A DNA stretch of 41,514 bases from a virus, in the IMG/VR virus record IMGVR_UViG_3300021957_000094, positions 1 through 41,514 of that record; one strand, 5' to 3'. Positions 1 to 9,022 of this stretch are shown piece by piece. Every line of letters starts with the position of its first letter. Position 1 is the stretch's first letter. The notes beneath the pieces were generated by a model. That model was not told the DNA's origin. It made no database searches and was given only the letters and a program-made list of their open reading frames with translations. Both the position numbers and the translations under genes were made by a program.

Positions 1-375
1 CTTAGTGCTCTGCACTGTTACAGGAGTATATGTAGGACATGCATAGAACATTTCAGACATTACACTAATAAGAAACATATAGTCGTTTGGAAATCTAGCT
101 CTATCAAATGTAAATCCAGATATAGAGTTTCCCCCAAATTCTGTTCTTATTCGATGGTCTACTACTAGATTCCGTAAGTCGTCAATCCTTTTTTGAGACT
201 GTTCAAATCCACGACGGTACTTGTTCCCCATAGGGATATAACGCTGCTTAATAAATCTATCCATAGCGTTATTAAGCTCATGATCAATCTCTTGAGGTAA
301 GAGATTGTCAACCTGGAAAGATGCAATCTTTTGCACCCCCAGGTTGACAGCAATATGCATCTCTTCTATAGTCAT
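1..375 (-). CDS. Conserved crAss-like virion protein, C-terminus cut by window edge
   Basis: The reading frame starts at the ATG at 375-373 and stays open to the window edge, giving 125 residues beginning MTIEEMHIAVNL. The start overlaps the stop of the upstream gene by one base (TAATG), so the two are translationally coupled. The visible part is mostly helical in character, with a segment around residues 29-60 rich in charged residues and the string RFIKQRY. No enzyme motif is visible. From its place two genes after the major capsid protein in a crAss-like gene order, I infer a virion component, such as a ring, tail-stabilisation or connector protein. The exact role is not known, and the missing C-terminus could change the call. 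Confidence 0.72.
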   Translation of the reverse strand, partial: MTIEEMHIAVNLGVQKIASFQVDNLLPQEIDHELNNAMDRFIKQRYIPMGNKYRRGFEQSQKRIDDLRNLVVDHRIRTEFGGNSISGFTFDRARFPNDYMFLISVMSEMFYACPTYTPVTVQSTK

Positions 376-1184
376 TAACTTCTAACGTCTTTGAGCTGTG
401 CACGCATAGCATTCACTTGCCCTGAGTTTTTCTTATTATTAAAGTAGACAATAGCATCAGTGATATTGTCCCCAATAGTCTCATCTCCATAGATCAATTG
501 ATTCCCAATCTTTCTAAGTACAGATGTTTCAATCATCTCTTCAAGCTCAGCCCTAACATCTAGGTTCTTATCTGTGCTCATCTTCAAGAACTTTTCAGGA
601 GAAGAGTTTTTAATTGAGTAGAGTTGATTTTCTACTTCAGTATCTGCCATAGTCTCTGGTCGAGCTCCTTTAGACAGTACTCTAAGCAGTCGTCTCATTT
701 TATCAAAGTCCGAGGAGATTTTGATAAACTCTTTATCAGCTGCTTTTTGTACTTGTACTTTAGCATTTCTTTTGAGCAAATCCCTCTGCGGATCATAGAT
801 ATAGAATTTTTTCAATCCGTTTGTTTTCATTTCAGCTTCTGAACTAGCTACCTGCCTATGCTTTAGACACCACTTATATGTGATATAGTCCATAGCATTT
901 TCAGGATGCCCGTCTTCATCAGTTGTAATGTTTAGCTCCACTCCTTCGAATGGGACTTTCAATGACATACTTGCCCAAAATGCTTTCTCAAGCTTAGGCC
1001 AGTCTTGGTGAGTTGGGGGTACGTCTAAAATACCTTGAAGAAGTTTGTGCGCTTCTTCTCCCTCTACACCCTTCAAAGGTTGTCGTCCTACATAGATAGA
1101 ACCGACTTTAACTTTTGCGCCTGCTCTAATCTCCTTAGGGAGATGATTCAGGACTTCTTTTCTGCGAATGATTATTTTTTTCAT
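375..1184 (-). CDS. Conserved structural protein downstream of major capsid gene
   Basis: This encodes 269 residues with no signal peptide or membrane segment. The middle contains a stretch resembling a conserved crAss-phage virion protein: NAMDYITYKWCLKHRQVA near residues 95-112, followed by KKFYIYDP near residue 125. The C-terminal half is charged and probably helical. It follows the major capsid gene after a GC-rich hairpin, and its stop overlaps the next gene's ATG. No TAnnTTTG box lies directly upstream, so expression may rely on read-through past that hairpin. The leader is A-rich, as is usual in Bacteroidota. Family resemblance is from memory of crAss-like genomes; the molecular function is unknown. 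Confidence 0.8.
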   Translation of the reverse strand: MKKIIIRRKEVLNHLPKEIRAGAKVKVGSIYVGRQPLKGVEGEEAHKLLQGILDVPPTHQDWPKLEKAFWASMSLKVPFEGVELNITTDEDGHPENAMDYITYKWCLKHRQVASSEAEMKTNGLKKFYIYDPQRDLLKRNAKVQVQKAADKEFIKISSDFDKMRRLLRVLSKGARPETMADTEVENQLYSIKNSSPEKFLKMSTDKNLDVRAELEEMIETSVLRKIGNQLIYGDETIGDNITDAIVYFNNKKNSGQVNAMRAQLKDVRS

Positions 1185-1210
1185 GTTCTTTTTTTTAAGG
1201 ATAAGAATAA

Positions 1211-1255
1211 CTATTTATGATAAATAGGGGAGCCCAACCCGTTGGCGGGCCCCCC
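1211..1255 (-). terminator. Double hairpin after major capsid gene
   Basis: The 89-base gap between the capsid gene and the next gene holds two abutting inverted repeats. The first, at 1227-1255, is unusually GC-rich for this genome, with a GGGG/CCCC outer stem and a GCCC/GGGC inner stem around one mismatch. The second, at 1211-1227, is CTATTTA/TAAATAG with a three-base loop. There is no clean U-run on the minus strand, so it could equally be an RNA-stabilising 3' structure or processing site that raises the capsid message over the downstream genes. Confidence 0.5.
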
Positions 1256-1273
1256 TTGCAAACCAAACACAAA

Positions 1274-2698
1274 TTACGATGCTACACACTGGAGATCGAG
1301 CGAGGTATCAAAGCGGCGAAGCAAGATACCAGCTGTTTTCAACATGTGTACAGAAGCACCGTCTATATCACTTGCTCGTGTGTCTGTTTCAGCAAATCCC
1401 TTAGGGACAACTGAACCACCAACACACCAGCGCAACATTTCACGACCTTTCTTATTGATCATTTGGAGGTTGTTTTCTCCGTCATAAGTAGACTGATCAA
1501 CAAAGGTCATTCTGTAAGACTCCAATGGCAATCCAGATTCTGGATGCTTAGCAGAAGCTTGAGCAACAGGACCGTGGTCAAACAACGGGACTTTTACTAC
1601 GTTTACTCTATGACCATCAATGTGCTCATAAGAATTGAAGTATCCAGTAATTCCCAAGTTACGACCTGAGCCAGTGATAAACTTAGCTTCTGAAGTTTGG
1701 AGGTAAGTATTTGAACCACCACCACCATAGTAGTCACGCAGAGCCTTATCGAACTCACGTGCACCACCTACACCAGTGTAGAGTGTTACTTGCTTATCAG
1801 TAGCGTCAGTCATACCGTAGAACAAATCACCGATAACATCTTCAATCTTCTTTTGAGTCAAAGTAGAGTAAGTGTCTTTGTTGATGATCTGCTCAAACAA
1901 ACCTGGTCCAGAAATAACTGGTTGTCCGTTCTCGTCAAGCATTTCATTAACACCACTGTTACCATATGTCTTTTGTCCATACCAGTAGTACATCTCACAC
2001 TCTTCTTTAAACTTGAGCATGTGACGGTACTCTTCGTAGTCCATCCACAATTGAGTAGATTGACCCTCCTTCATTGGGAGAGTAAACTGAGCAACATAAT
2101 CTTTAGCGTTACCAGAGAAGTGGTAAGACTTACGAATTGTTCCAATTTTGCTACGTACCAAACCTGGTGCACTCCAGTTAGATGCATTACCTCTAGAGAA
2201 GTCAATACCTACGTTTGCATAGAGCATTCCAAATAGTGCACCTGCTGCAACGTCTGTAGATGGCATGTCAGCTTGGTCAGGAGATACAAGCTTCAAAGTG
2301 TACTTATATCCACCTGCGTCTGGGACGGGCTGAGACATAATACGAGCCAATACACCTGATTGAGATACCAGAGTGTACGGGAATACAAACCACTTGTCTG
2401 GAAAAGTAACAGTGAAGTGACTTCCACCTGCACCATTACCTACAGCGGCAACAACAGGGCGAACGTTTACTTCGTGGGTTTTTACACGGTATTCATATTC
2501 AAAGCGGTCAATAGATTTAGTATTGCCCACACCCTCTGTCAAAAAAGACAATGGGAATTTCTTCTCTTCTCGTCCTGCGAGATGAGTAATAATAGGAGAC
2601 AACTCTTCTGGTTTCTCCATAAGCGCATTAACCAACGAATTAGTGTCGGTCATCTGCTGGTCATTATAGTACGTTTTTAGTACTTGTTGTAAAGCCAT
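1274..2698 (-). CDS. Major capsid protein, crAss-like (HK97-fold expected)
   Basis: This encodes 474 residues. Its size and position (after portal and a very acidic scaffold-like protein) are those of the crAss major capsid protein, which would assemble into the icosahedral shell. The protein begins MALQQVLKTYYND. It contains a glycine-rich segment (DYYGGGGSN, near residue 327) and a C-terminal region with the sequence YDGENNLQMINKKGREM, which I associate with crAss-like capsids. There is no protease or membrane signal. Its codons end in C or G more often than in neighbouring genes (aac, ttc, gac, acc), as expected for the most abundant virion protein. It is separated from the scaffold gene by 23 bases and followed by a GC-rich hairpin. 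Confidence 0.88.
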   Translation of the reverse strand: MALQQVLKTYYNDQQMTDTNSLVNALMEKPEELSPIITHLAGREEKKFPLSFLTEGVGNTKSIDRFEYEYRVKTHEVNVRPVVAAVGNGAGGSHFTVTFPDKWFVFPYTLVSQSGVLARIMSQPVPDAGGYKYTLKLVSPDQADMPSTDVAAGALFGMLYANVGIDFSRGNASNWSAPGLVRSKIGTIRKSYHFSGNAKDYVAQFTLPMKEGQSTQLWMDYEEYRHMLKFKEECEMYYWYGQKTYGNSGVNEMLDENGQPVISGPGLFEQIINKDTYSTLTQKKIEDVIGDLFYGMTDATDKQVTLYTGVGGAREFDKALRDYYGGGGSNTYLQTSEAKFITGSGRNLGITGYFNSYEHIDGHRVNVVKVPLFDHGPVAQASAKHPESGLPLESYRMTFVDQSTYDGENNLQMINKKGREMLRWCVGGSVVPKGFAETDTRASDIDGASVHMLKTAGILLRRFDTSLDLQCVAS

Positions 2699-2721
2699 GA
2701 TATTCTAGTTTTAAGTTAAGT

Positions 2722-3798
2722 TTATTTTAAAAGAGCATTTATATCGAGATCCTCAGGATCGAAAGTATTAGTTTGACGCTGAGTTTTTCTAGCACTCTTA
2801 ACCCTTTCTTGGTTAGAGACTATTCGATTTCTAAGGCTCTCAGCGCTCTTGGTTTTAGCCTTAGTATCTATGATATTGCTTAAGTTAAAGCCATTATACA
2901 TTAAGTAGTCCATAGCTAACTTAACATCAATATCAGATTCTTCATAGTCAAGGTCTCTTTGAGTCTCTCCATTAGGGCCTATAGGCTCAGAGATGTAATC
3001 AAAGAATTTACCTTTCTGTTTGTCTGGGATTCGCACTCCTGCAAATTCGTTCCCAGACTCAATAGTAGTTGCTACACTATCCCAGAACTGCTCATTTTCT
3101 TCTAGTTCTTGTTGATAGACAGCTTCTTGGTCTTGTAGGAGTTGCTCCTTGTATTGTTCTTGAGCTTCCCCTATCTCATTTTTTGCTTGAGTAGATTTAT
3201 TATAGAGCTTCCCATTATCTTCATACGTGTCTATAATCTCTTGTATGAATTCTTGGTCGTGTCCCTTAGCTGCAAAGTATTGAGACAATACAGCTCTCTG
3301 CATTTGAACATCGTTTTCTGCTAGTTCGATGTTATTAAAATCAGTCTGAGGATTAAAGGCTTCAAAGAACGTTTCTGAGTTTCCTCCAGACATTAAGTAA
3401 TCTAAATGTTTTTGTACCTCAGGGTACTGTTCAAATAGATTAGAGATTTGATCTTCAGCAGCATCTTGTGAAAGGTCTCTTACAAATTCAGTAAGTCCTT
3501 CTACAGTATCCGCATATTCATTTTCAAGTTCAAATCCTAAAGTATCAGCAATTTCATTAGCTACTGTAGAATTAATTTCTTCTACCTCTTCTAGAGTTTC
3601 TTCCTCTACAGCTTCTTCTTCTACTGCTTGAATTTCGTAGTCTTCCGGCTCCACCTCTTCTAAAGGTTCTTCCGCAAGAACTTCTTCTTGTTCAGTCTGA
3701 GGCTCTGCTACCTCTTCTTGAACTGATTGCAAACCATCTCCCAACATGTCGTCGAAAGAGATTGCATCAAGGTCTAATTTGTTGTTTGGGTCTTGCAT
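2722..3798 (-). CDS. Acidic scaffold-like head protein
   Basis: This encodes 358 residues with a very acidic N-terminal third: between about residues 26 and 75 most positions are Glu, with Val, Ala and Pro between them. The rest is probably helical and ends in a basic tail (VKSARKTQRQ) before a short acidic end. An extended, highly charged helical protein encoded directly before the major capsid gene is typical of phage scaffolding proteins, which guide shell assembly and then leave. No catalytic motif is visible. The start is the ATG at 3798, which lies only four bases after a TATATTTG box, so its own transcript may have almost no leader. The role is inferred from position and composition. 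Confidence 0.72.
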   Translation of the reverse strand: MQDPNNKLDLDAISFDDMLGDGLQSVQEEVAEPQTEQEEVLAEEPLEEVEPEDYEIQAVEEEAVEEETLEEVEEINSTVANEIADTLGFELENEYADTVEGLTEFVRDLSQDAAEDQISNLFEQYPEVQKHLDYLMSGGNSETFFEAFNPQTDFNNIELAENDVQMQRAVLSQYFAAKGHDQEFIQEIIDTYEDNGKLYNKSTQAKNEIGEAQEQYKEQLLQDQEAVYQQELEENEQFWDSVATTIESGNEFAGVRIPDKQKGKFFDYISEPIGPNGETQRDLDYEESDIDVKLAMDYLMYNGFNLSNIIDTKAKTKSAESLRNRIVSNQERVKSARKTQRQTNTFDPEDLDINALLK

Positions 3799-3802
3799 TT
3801 TA

Positions 3803-3810
3803 CAAATATA
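3803..3810 (-). promoter_or_regulatory. TATATTTG -7 promoter element, almost leaderless
   Basis: The minus strand reads TATATTTG, an exact match to the Bacteroidota -7 consensus TAnnTTTG, in the 71-base gap before the scaffold gene. Only four bases (TAAA) separate it from the ATG, so a start site a few bases downstream would give a leaderless or nearly leaderless mRNA. No TTG is seen at the -33 position. Confidence 0.6.
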
Positions 3811-3869
3811 TTTAGTTTGTGTTTTTATTTATCTATAAAATTATTTTTTACAGTTGTAGTTATAATATA

Positions 3870-4823
3870 TCACTTACGCTTTTTTCCTCCCAGTTTTCTT
3901 TTAATATAGTTGGGCTCTGGGATTCCTTTCTTCTTTGCGTCTAATCTACTGGCATTAAATTTATTAATGCCTAATTGTTTCTCTTCTGGGTTTTTAAACT
4001 TCTTCTTCCATCCTGTAGCCCATACTTCTGCCAATGTAGATTTTCCACTAGCGTAATCAGCCATAGACGCAGGTCCTTGCAGAAGGTGAGCAAGTGTTAA
4101 TGCTCTTTGCTCTTCATATGTAAGCTGAGCTGCATCTCTGCTGTCCATAATATTTTGAGGAGGAGTTTCCCCCCAATACCCCATTGTCCTTCTTAAATGT
4201 TTTTGAGCTGTTTCTAAAGTATTGCTACCATCCTTCCCTTCTATCTGAAATGTCCCTCTACCTGTTGGGGTAGGCTCTTGAAGAGCATTAATTGCCATTC
4301 TTTGGTTAGGACCTGATTCATGATATCCCATTGTGTCTGCTGATGCTAAATAAAACTCTGGGGTACTTCCTTTTCTTTTAGCTAACTCTTGAGCCACTCT
4401 ATAGTCTAAAGAGACTCCTCCAGCTTGCATCTTAGAAGGGGTTTCAATTACTGTTCCTCCTTGGCTGCTCATCTTTAAGTTTGAGACTCCAGGAGGTACT
4501 GCTTCATAAGACTTAACCAGATTACCAGCATCATTAAATTGATTTATATCAATTGGGGCACGCATCCCCCTAGTATTAAATTCTTGATTTGGGGGAGTAT
4601 TTGGGAAAGCCATACTAGCTTCTGTGTTCCCAGCTTGGTGTGAGGACCTTAATCCTTGCTGTCTTTCTTCAGGGGTATTTGCAACTTGCATACCCTTCTG
4701 ATTTTCAAACTCTGCAATTAAATCCCTTCCTTGTCTAGCTGCTGCTAAAACATCTACAATAGAGCCTGGGAATTCAGACTGTCTGTGTCGATCAAGAAAT
4801 GCTCTTCTCTCAGGGTTTGTCAT
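3870..4823 (-). CDS. Virion protein with lysozyme-like (murein hydrolase) region
   Basis: This encodes 317 residues. The N-terminal half is low in order. Near residues 110-135 it contains PPGVSNLKMSSQGG followed by ETPSKMQAGG, a pattern that recurs in phage virion proteins of Bacteroidota. From about residue 160 the sequence YHESGPNQRM, then GRGTFQIEGKDG, then a helix-rich segment with EEQRALTLAHLL resembles lysozyme or transglycosylase-like domains, with the Glu of HESG as candidate catalytic residue. It ends in a strongly basic tail. Its start overlaps the portal stop by four bases. I infer a muralytic protein packaged near the portal that helps DNA pass the cell wall. The fold is a reading from weak motifs. 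Confidence 0.68.
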   Translation of the reverse strand: MTNPERRAFLDRHRQSEFPGSIVDVLAAARQGRDLIAEFENQKGMQVANTPEERQQGLRSSHQAGNTEASMAFPNTPPNQEFNTRGMRAPIDINQFNDAGNLVKSYEAVPPGVSNLKMSSQGGTVIETPSKMQAGGVSLDYRVAQELAKRKGSTPEFYLASADTMGYHESGPNQRMAINALQEPTPTGRGTFQIEGKDGSNTLETAQKHLRRTMGYWGETPPQNIMDSRDAAQLTYEEQRALTLAHLLQGPASMADYASGKSTLAEVWATGWKKKFKNPEEKQLGINKFNASRLDAKKKGIPEPNYIKRKLGGKKRK

Positions 4824-7039
4824 ACTCCGTTAGGCTCTAAGTCGTTCTCTTTATCTAACGCTTGCTGCTTTAGCTCTATCTCCCTCTCTTTAATCTCAAA
4901 ATCTTTCATCATCTTTTCTAGGTCCAAATTAATCTTATTAGTTTGATCCCTAGCTTCCGCATTAATGAGAGCTATCTCGATATCTTTCTGCCTGTCTTTA
5001 TCGTTCTCAAGAGCTTCTTGCTGGAACTTAGCTTGTTCTCTCTGCAATAGCATTTCTTCTTTTTGCTGTTCTGCTTGTTGCTGAGCTTTTTGTAGTTCTT
5101 GCTGAGCTTTTTCTGCTTTCTTTATTTTCTCTTTAATTCCTATAAAGTTGTCTGTGTCAAACAGATCTAGAACTGCAGATGCTGGAACCCCATTTTGAAT
5201 CATAGACTGAGACATCTGTCTAGCTTGTTGCATATTATCTTGGTCTCTGCCCGCATCAGATACAAATACACCGTACTCACTTTCCATATGCTGCATAGAA
5301 TCTAAATCTATATACTGCATAGTAGTGTCAGGCAATACATACATTCCTTTCTTACCTGCTATCCAAGCTTCTTTAGAATAATCCAAAAGCCCTTGAAGTT
5401 CTCTTTGCTCGAATCTTGCAAACTTTCTAAATAGGTCCTCAGTAATATGACTGGATTGTACAATTGCTTGCTGTGAAGTAGCCTTACCTTCATAGCTTCC
5501 TATATTACCTTGTCTCTGCCTATTAACTCCTGATAGCTTCTCCCACTCTAACATTATAGAGTCTAATAGCATAATGTATTGTTGAATAGTCTTAATAGAC
5601 ATATCAAGAACTGATTGGTGCTGTGGAGATAACTGAACTCCCTCTTTGTTGTAGTCAACCCAGGCAATACCTGTTCCTTCTACATAGTACATGAATTTAT
5701 CCATGTCCCACTTTTTTGGGATCATGTTAATGTCAAATTGAGCAATAATATCTTTTGATCGTGCAAGAGCAAGCTCCATACGATACTTAAATATGTTGTA
5801 GTTAAGTTGATATGGTATTCCTAGCTGTACTAGTGAGATATTACTAGAGTTAATATCTGAGTATTTTCTACCGTTAATTGGGAGCTTACACAAGGAGGGA
5901 TTGTCCATAGAAGTCCTCTGATTAGCTATGGGAGATACATTAACATAAAATCTGCCATCAATTTTAGTTCCTTCCCATACTTCATTAACCCACTCCCACT
6001 TTAATTTACCCCCTTGTTCTTTTACTTCTTTAGGCATTCTGTAAGACTCATTTACATCTATTACCTCAAGCATCCCTGTATTGGGATCAGTGTATTCTAC
6101 AAAGCCTATACGTTTCCTGCTCTTCCAGTATACTGTAGCGCATTCTACAAGTCTGTTTCTATACAAGTTGTCATCTGAGCCTGTAGCTTCTGACCTATAT
6201 AGGAGGTAAGACTCTGTAGAGGTATTAGTTGGATTTTCTAATTCAAGAACTTGCTCCTCTGTTAGATACTCCCCATACATATCAATTACCCCAGAGGCAT
6301 GTGCAAACCTCCTAACTATAGCCCAGTCCCCATCTTCTACAAACTCTACGTCTGGATCTTTGTCAAAGTCTACGTCTAATGGGTTTACAACATCATAAAA
6401 AGGCTCACTTCTAACTACACCTTTATGAGAGTACACCTCCCCTGAAACTACGAAATGAAAAAACAGCTTTTGAAACTTATCGTATATCTCCTCATTATGC
6501 ATGATATAGTTAAGCGCTGCCTGTCCTTTAATCGCTCTATCATCTACATAGGTTCTATCAAACTGTTCTAATACTTGTGCAGGAATTGGGGATTCAGCCT
6601 TCTGAGCTTTTAGTTCTGGGTCTTCTATACTCTCAAGTTCTTTTAAAAACATCTGCTGAACAGTTGTCATTAAGACTTGCTTTTTAGCTTCTTCTTTTAG
6701 ACTTACAGAGTCTGCATTCTTAACAGACACAGAATAGTTAAGCGGTCTTTTAGATTTCTCCCCAAGCAGTAAATCTATAATGGGCTTAATGATTGGGTAG
6801 TTTCTAAGCTTAGATGGGAAGTTATTCCTACTCTTCCCGTATGGCTTTAATACATATCTGTAGTCAGTCTCGTCTATCTCCCCATTGTAGTAGTCATATA
6901 AAGACTTAATGCTATCCCTACGTTCCGATAAACCAAACTTTGATAAATTAAGGAATGCATCTACGCACTCCTCTCTCCACTTCTTAGTCTTCTTGTTTAA
7001 CGGTAGCCTCTGTTGAGGTATTTTCGCATTTCCATACAT
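4820..7039 (-). CDS. Portal protein, crAss-like
   Basis: This encodes 739 residues, the usual length of crAss-like portals. The protein would form the dodecameric ring at one capsid vertex through which DNA enters and leaves. The N-terminus has YDYYNGEID, typical of portal proteins, then KPYGKSRNNFPSKLRNYP and LLLGEKSKRPL. The middle contains SGVNRQRQGNIGSYEGKAT near residues 500-520. The last 150 residues form a long Gln/Glu/Lys coiled coil (about 625-730) with runs such as QQAEQQKEEML. It lies between TerL (18 bases upstream) and the muralytic virion gene, with which it shares a 4-base overlap. Position, length and motifs agree, so the call is strong even without a search. Confidence 0.9.
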   Translation of the reverse strand: MYGNAKIPQQRLPLNKKTKKWREECVDAFLNLSKFGLSERRDSIKSLYDYYNGEIDETDYRYVLKPYGKSRNNFPSKLRNYPIIKPIIDLLLGEKSKRPLNYSVSVKNADSVSLKEEAKKQVLMTTVQQMFLKELESIEDPELKAQKAESPIPAQVLEQFDRTYVDDRAIKGQAALNYIMHNEEIYDKFQKLFFHFVVSGEVYSHKGVVRSEPFYDVVNPLDVDFDKDPDVEFVEDGDWAIVRRFAHASGVIDMYGEYLTEEQVLELENPTNTSTESYLLYRSEATGSDDNLYRNRLVECATVYWKSRKRIGFVEYTDPNTGMLEVIDVNESYRMPKEVKEQGGKLKWEWVNEVWEGTKIDGRFYVNVSPIANQRTSMDNPSLCKLPINGRKYSDINSSNISLVQLGIPYQLNYNIFKYRMELALARSKDIIAQFDINMIPKKWDMDKFMYYVEGTGIAWVDYNKEGVQLSPQHQSVLDMSIKTIQQYIMLLDSIMLEWEKLSGVNRQRQGNIGSYEGKATSQQAIVQSSHITEDLFRKFARFEQRELQGLLDYSKEAWIAGKKGMYVLPDTTMQYIDLDSMQHMESEYGVFVSDAGRDQDNMQQARQMSQSMIQNGVPASAVLDLFDTDNFIGIKEKIKKAEKAQQELQKAQQQAEQQKEEMLLQREQAKFQQEALENDKDRQKDIEIALINAEARDQTNKINLDLEKMMKDFEIKEREIELKQQALDKENDLEPNGV

Positions 7040-7057
7040 TCTCGTAAAAGTAATAAA

Positions 7058-9022
7058 TTATTGATAGTTTTTATCAAACCAGTCATCTTGAGATCTATCG
7101 TCTAGTATTTCTACTACCTCTTTATTATATAGCTCTCTAGTATGATACATCCCAACCATAAACGCCATAACTCGGTCAAAGTTACCCTTATGGTTAAACT
7201 TAATAAGCTCCTGCAACAAAGCTGGATCGTATATATAATGCATATTAAGTTTAGTGTTTCCATCTTCGTCTGTAGCTCTGGGGGAGTTTAACCAATCTCT
7301 TATATAAAGTTCCCCTTGTCTTTTACGCTGCTCAGTCATATGCATCCCAAACTGACGCTTTACTGTACGACTTCGAAGTTCTTTCTTGTCTAGCATCTCA
7401 AACTCTTCTTGTAGTTTATAAAGTTTGCGATATCTTTTCGCGTAAGCAATAAGCTCTCCACGGTCGTTTTCGAACCCAATCTTTGCGTTGTAGTATTCAG
7501 CAAGCATAAATAGATTTTTGTTGTATTCATCCTGTGTTTGTGGTCTACCGACATAGCTAGCTACTATTATATCATCTGGTTTGCTTAAGTTATTAGCTCT
7601 TTTAATAACGTATGAAGCTCCTAATGATTCGTTTGAAGTTGATTTAGATTGTGCGTAAGGGTCATGACACACTACATATAGATTGTGGGGCACAAGACCT
7701 TCTTTAGTTTTATATGGGGATTCGTACATAACTACTGCCCCTTCTGTTTTATCCCCTTTTCTATGTGGGAATTTAAATACTGGGGAGACATCCATTGATG
7801 GTCTGAATAGTGGATTACCGTCTTTATCATAGTACATTACACCTGCGGTACCTTCTGACTCAAGACCATTTGCTTTTACTCTATTGTACTGCTCCTTTAG
7901 TGAATTTACATCAAAGAGATTAGCTGTAACTTGAAGTGTAGCTTCTTGCGGGCTAAATGGGTGCTCAGCTATATATTGGTCTAGAGCTTTTGGATCGTTA
8001 GCTCCCTTCTTTTTTTCTCTTTGTTTTTCTTCATGCTCTTTTGCTATTTCTACCTGAGAGTTTCCATCCTCATCTATAAATCCGTCTAGGTTTTTATATA
8101 TAGGTACAAAGTAGCCGCACTGTGTTCCCATAGCTCCTGCGTCCCAGTTATTGTCAAAAGCTAAGCAATCATAAGAGTCTGGATGATAGAATAGTTCTTC
8201 CATCCCTTCAAATCCACTTCCTTCTTCTCCACCCGTACCAAAAGCTACCATAGTCCCTAATGTTTTAGAGCCCTGTCTCATTGTAGGCATAGCTACTTCC
8301 CAAGCTTTTAGTAGCCCAGAGAATGATCCAGCTTCTTCAAAGAAAATTAGATCTCCTGCTTTACCTCTAACTTTATCTGGATTGTCTTTAAGACTTACCC
8401 CAATGATTTGAGATTTCATCCCAAGCTCTACATCTGCCCCATTTACATTTTTCTTATATCCAGACTGTTTATGCATCTCTCTATCACGTAGTCGTGGTTG
8501 AGTCCATGCTGTATTATCATCTACAAAAGATAGGAAATCCCATGCCTTACTTAAAAGTCCGTCCCCGATGAGGTATTCTTTTTGGGAAGCAAATACATAG
8601 TTTTTACTATTGCGCATTAGAAAATAGTTTCTAGCAAGCATAGCTCCTGCTTTATAGGAAAATCCCTTACGTCTAGCTTTTAAAACTACCAGGTGTTTAT
8701 CTTCTTTTCTTGCTCTGTCTATAGAGTGAAAATACTCATGATCACCGTCGTAGAAAGCAGGAAATGTTCTATCTCTTCTTGATATAGTAGTACCGTCTGG
8801 CAAGTCTTCATCTATTACCCTATCTATAGGGCAGTAGTTAAGGTAGAAGTAGTGATACCCAGTAATTGTTTTATCCCCTACTGTATACCCAGTCATAGAC
8901 CTTTTTCTTTCTGTGTCCCAGAAATCATAAAACTCTGTAGTCCCTGGTAGAGCATCTACATAGAATCCATGTTTTAAATAGTATGTAGCTGCAGGAGAAA
9001 ATAGATGGGAGTCTTTAAACAT
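7058..9022 (-). CDS. terL: Terminase large subunit (TerL)
   Basis: This encodes 654 residues forming the DNA-packaging motor. The N-terminal ATPase has a deviant Walker A, ARRKGFSYK, at residues 116-124 (no classical GKS/T), and a Walker B LIFFEE at 225-230 followed by AG. A C-terminal RNase H-like nuclease is suggested by VVCHDPYAQ near residue 455 and GFENDRGELIAYAKRY near residue 520, which supply acidic metal ligands. The start overlaps the upstream gene's stop, and the portal follows at once. An internal PKALDQYIAEHPFSPQEA segment is shared by many phage terminases. All of this fits a headful-type terminase of crAss-like phages. Confidence 0.92.
   Translation of the reverse strand: MFKDSHLFSPAATYYLKHGFYVDALPGTTEFYDFWDTERKRSMTGYTVGDKTITGYHYFYLNYCPIDRVIDEDLPDGTTISRRDRTFPAFYDGDHEYFHSIDRARKEDKHLVVLKARRKGFSYKAGAMLARNYFLMRNSKNYVFASQKEYLIGDGLLSKAWDFLSFVDDNTAWTQPRLRDREMHKQSGYKKNVNGADVELGMKSQIIGVSLKDNPDKVRGKAGDLIFFEEAGSFSGLLKAWEVAMPTMRQGSKTLGTMVAFGTGGEEGSGFEGMEELFYHPDSYDCLAFDNNWDAGAMGTQCGYFVPIYKNLDGFIDEDGNSQVEIAKEHEEKQREKKKGANDPKALDQYIAEHPFSPQEATLQVTANLFDVNSLKEQYNRVKANGLESEGTAGVMYYDKDGNPLFRPSMDVSPVFKFPHRKGDKTEGAVVMYESPYKTKEGLVPHNLYVVCHDPYAQSKSTSNESLGASYVIKRANNLSKPDDIIVASYVGRPQTQDEYNKNLFMLAEYYNAKIGFENDRGELIAYAKRYRKLYKLQEEFEMLDKKELRSRTVKRQFGMHMTEQRKRQGELYIRDWLNSPRATDEDGNTKLNMHYIYDPALLQELIKFNHKGNFDRVMAFMVGMYHTRELYNKEVVEILDDRSQDDWFDKNYQ

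Noticed and set aside
1790-2236. 148-codon plus-strand ORF inside the capsid gene
   Set aside because: It lies antisense to a well-supported capsid frame; no sensible composition or control signals.
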